Shown here piece after piece: positions 63,556-64,000 of a DNA stretch of 64,000 bases. Made by a program: the position numbers and the translations under genes. Source of the stretch: Hyphomicrobiales bacterium (lineage in GTDB: Bacteria; Pseudomonadota; Alphaproteobacteria; Rhizobiales; Xanthobacteraceae); contig JAFKKH010000020.1 in the NCBI GenBank assembly GCA_017305665.1, positions 62,001 through 126,000 of the forward strand. The letters run 5' to 3'. Numbering within the stretch: position 1 is the stretch's first letter; every line of letters starts with the position of its first letter. Under the pieces are notes generated by a model. That model had not been told where the DNA came from and made no database searches. It saw only the letters and a list, made by a program, of their open reading frames with translations.

Positions 63556-64000
63556 ATGTTTGCTCCGCCCCCGGTTATCGAAACCAAGGTCTTCGCACGG
63601 CTTCCGGACAAATTCCGTCGCAAGGACAAGGACAATGCGTGGGCCATCGTGAACCGGCGCGGAATACCGGTCGATTCCTTCATCGAAGGCCCGTCCTTCG
63701 ACAAGAGCGGCAATCTCTACATCGTCGACATTCCCTATGGACGGGTTTTCCGCATCGACCCGGCCGGTGCGTTCACGCTCATCACCGAATATGACGGCGA
63801 ACCCAACGGCCTGAAGATCGACAAAGATGGCCGCATCGTCATTACCGACTACAAGAACGGGCTGGTGCAACTCGATCCCGCGACGGGGACTATCACCCCG
63901 CTGATCGACCGCCGATGGTCGGAGCGGTTCAAGGGCGTCAACGATCTGTTCTTTGCCCGGAACGGCGACATCTACTTCACCGACCAAGGCCAGACCGGCC
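63556..64000 (+). CDS. SMP-30/gluconolactonase-like protein, N-terminal part
   Basis: The frame from the ATG at 63556 is open to the end of the window (148 aa). It has SMP-30/LRE-type repeats: VDSFIEGPSFDKSGNLYIVDIPYGRVFRID, YDGEPNGLKIDKDGRIVITDY and FKGVNDLFFARNGDIYFTDQG, with the metal-ligand Glu and Asn of a six-bladed lactonase propeller. It is 11 bp after dctM, so it may hydrolyse a lactone in the same catabolic pathway. The C-terminus lies outside the window. Confidence 0.88.
   Translation, partial: MFAPPPVIETKVFARLPDKFRRKDKDNAWAIVNRRGIPVDSFIEGPSFDKSGNLYIVDIPYGRVFRIDPAGAFTLITEYDGEPNGLKIDKDGRIVITDYKNGLVQLDPATGTITPLIDRRWSERFKGVNDLFFARNGDIYFTDQGQTG

Noticed and set aside
1-64000. CRISPR arrays, rRNA, tRNA, insertion sequences and integrase genes
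   Set aside because: I looked for regularly spaced repeats, tRNA-like cloverleaf sequence, rRNA signatures and transposase motifs and saw none.

Overview
The window is a gene-dense chromosomal segment from an alphaproteobacterium, most likely a Bradyrhizobium/Rhodopseudomonas/Afipia-type member of the Nitrobacteraceae. The basis is the high-GC coding style, a full minCDE operon with a CtrA-type box, alphaproteobacterial kdp organisation, and above all a XoxF (lanthanide) methanol dehydrogenase island with glutathione-linked formaldehyde oxidation. The genus is inferred, not proven. I saw no rRNA, tRNA, CRISPR array, transposase or phage gene.

Layout. (1) 1-2.5 kb: end of a LivF-like ABC ATPase, then a translationally coupled zinc metallopeptidase and ATP-grasp ligase pair. 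(2) 2.6-11.9 kb: an amidohydrolase/CobW-GTPase operon, divergent from a LysR regulator that is followed by a complete peptide-type ABC importer (substrate-binding protein, two permeases, two ATPases). (3) 11.9-20.4 kb: the kdp potassium system (a 27-aa membrane peptide, KdpF, A, B, C, a 137-aa unknown, KdpD, KdpE), preceded by a good promoter and a KdpE-like direct repeat. (4) 20.5-21.6 kb: a RES/Xre toxin-antitoxin pair with its own promoter and palindromic operator. (5) 21.9-25.7 kb: an MFS exporter, an untracked 58-aa ORF, and minCDE under a perfect CtrA-type box.

(6) 26.1-52.3 kb: a roughly 26-kb quinoprotein/lanthanide island. XoxF oxidises methanol to formaldehyde with PQQ and a lanthanide, and XoxG takes the electrons. 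Gfa, class III alcohol dehydrogenase and FghA carry formaldehyde to formate through glutathione. An orphan pqqA encodes the PQQ precursor peptide. Around these lie the accessory genes of 'PQQ-dependent catabolism' islands: a branched-chain-type binding protein, a YVTN beta-propeller, an ABC-2 permease with its ATPase, a TonB-dependent receptor, XoxJ, a CW-motif rhodanese-like protein, a SoxYZ-like carrier, a SoxH-like hydrolase and a second cytochrome c. There is also a NitT/TauT-type ABC importer, a NarL-type two-component system and an AraC regulator. The most interesting small gene is a 113-aa exported protein with a 12-residue loop of lanmodulin-type EF-hand spacing, a candidate periplasmic lanthanide binder.

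(7) 52.4-64 kb: an IclR regulator and a minus-strand acyl-CoA catabolic operon (CoA-transferase, TauABC-type importer, enoyl-CoA hydratase, two acyl-CoA dehydrogenases). It is divergent from a TRAP transporter (DctPQM) and a truncated SMP-30/gluconolactonase gene. A 14-bp perfect palindrome lies between the two halves. Together they look like uptake and CoA-dependent breakdown of an unidentified carboxylic acid.
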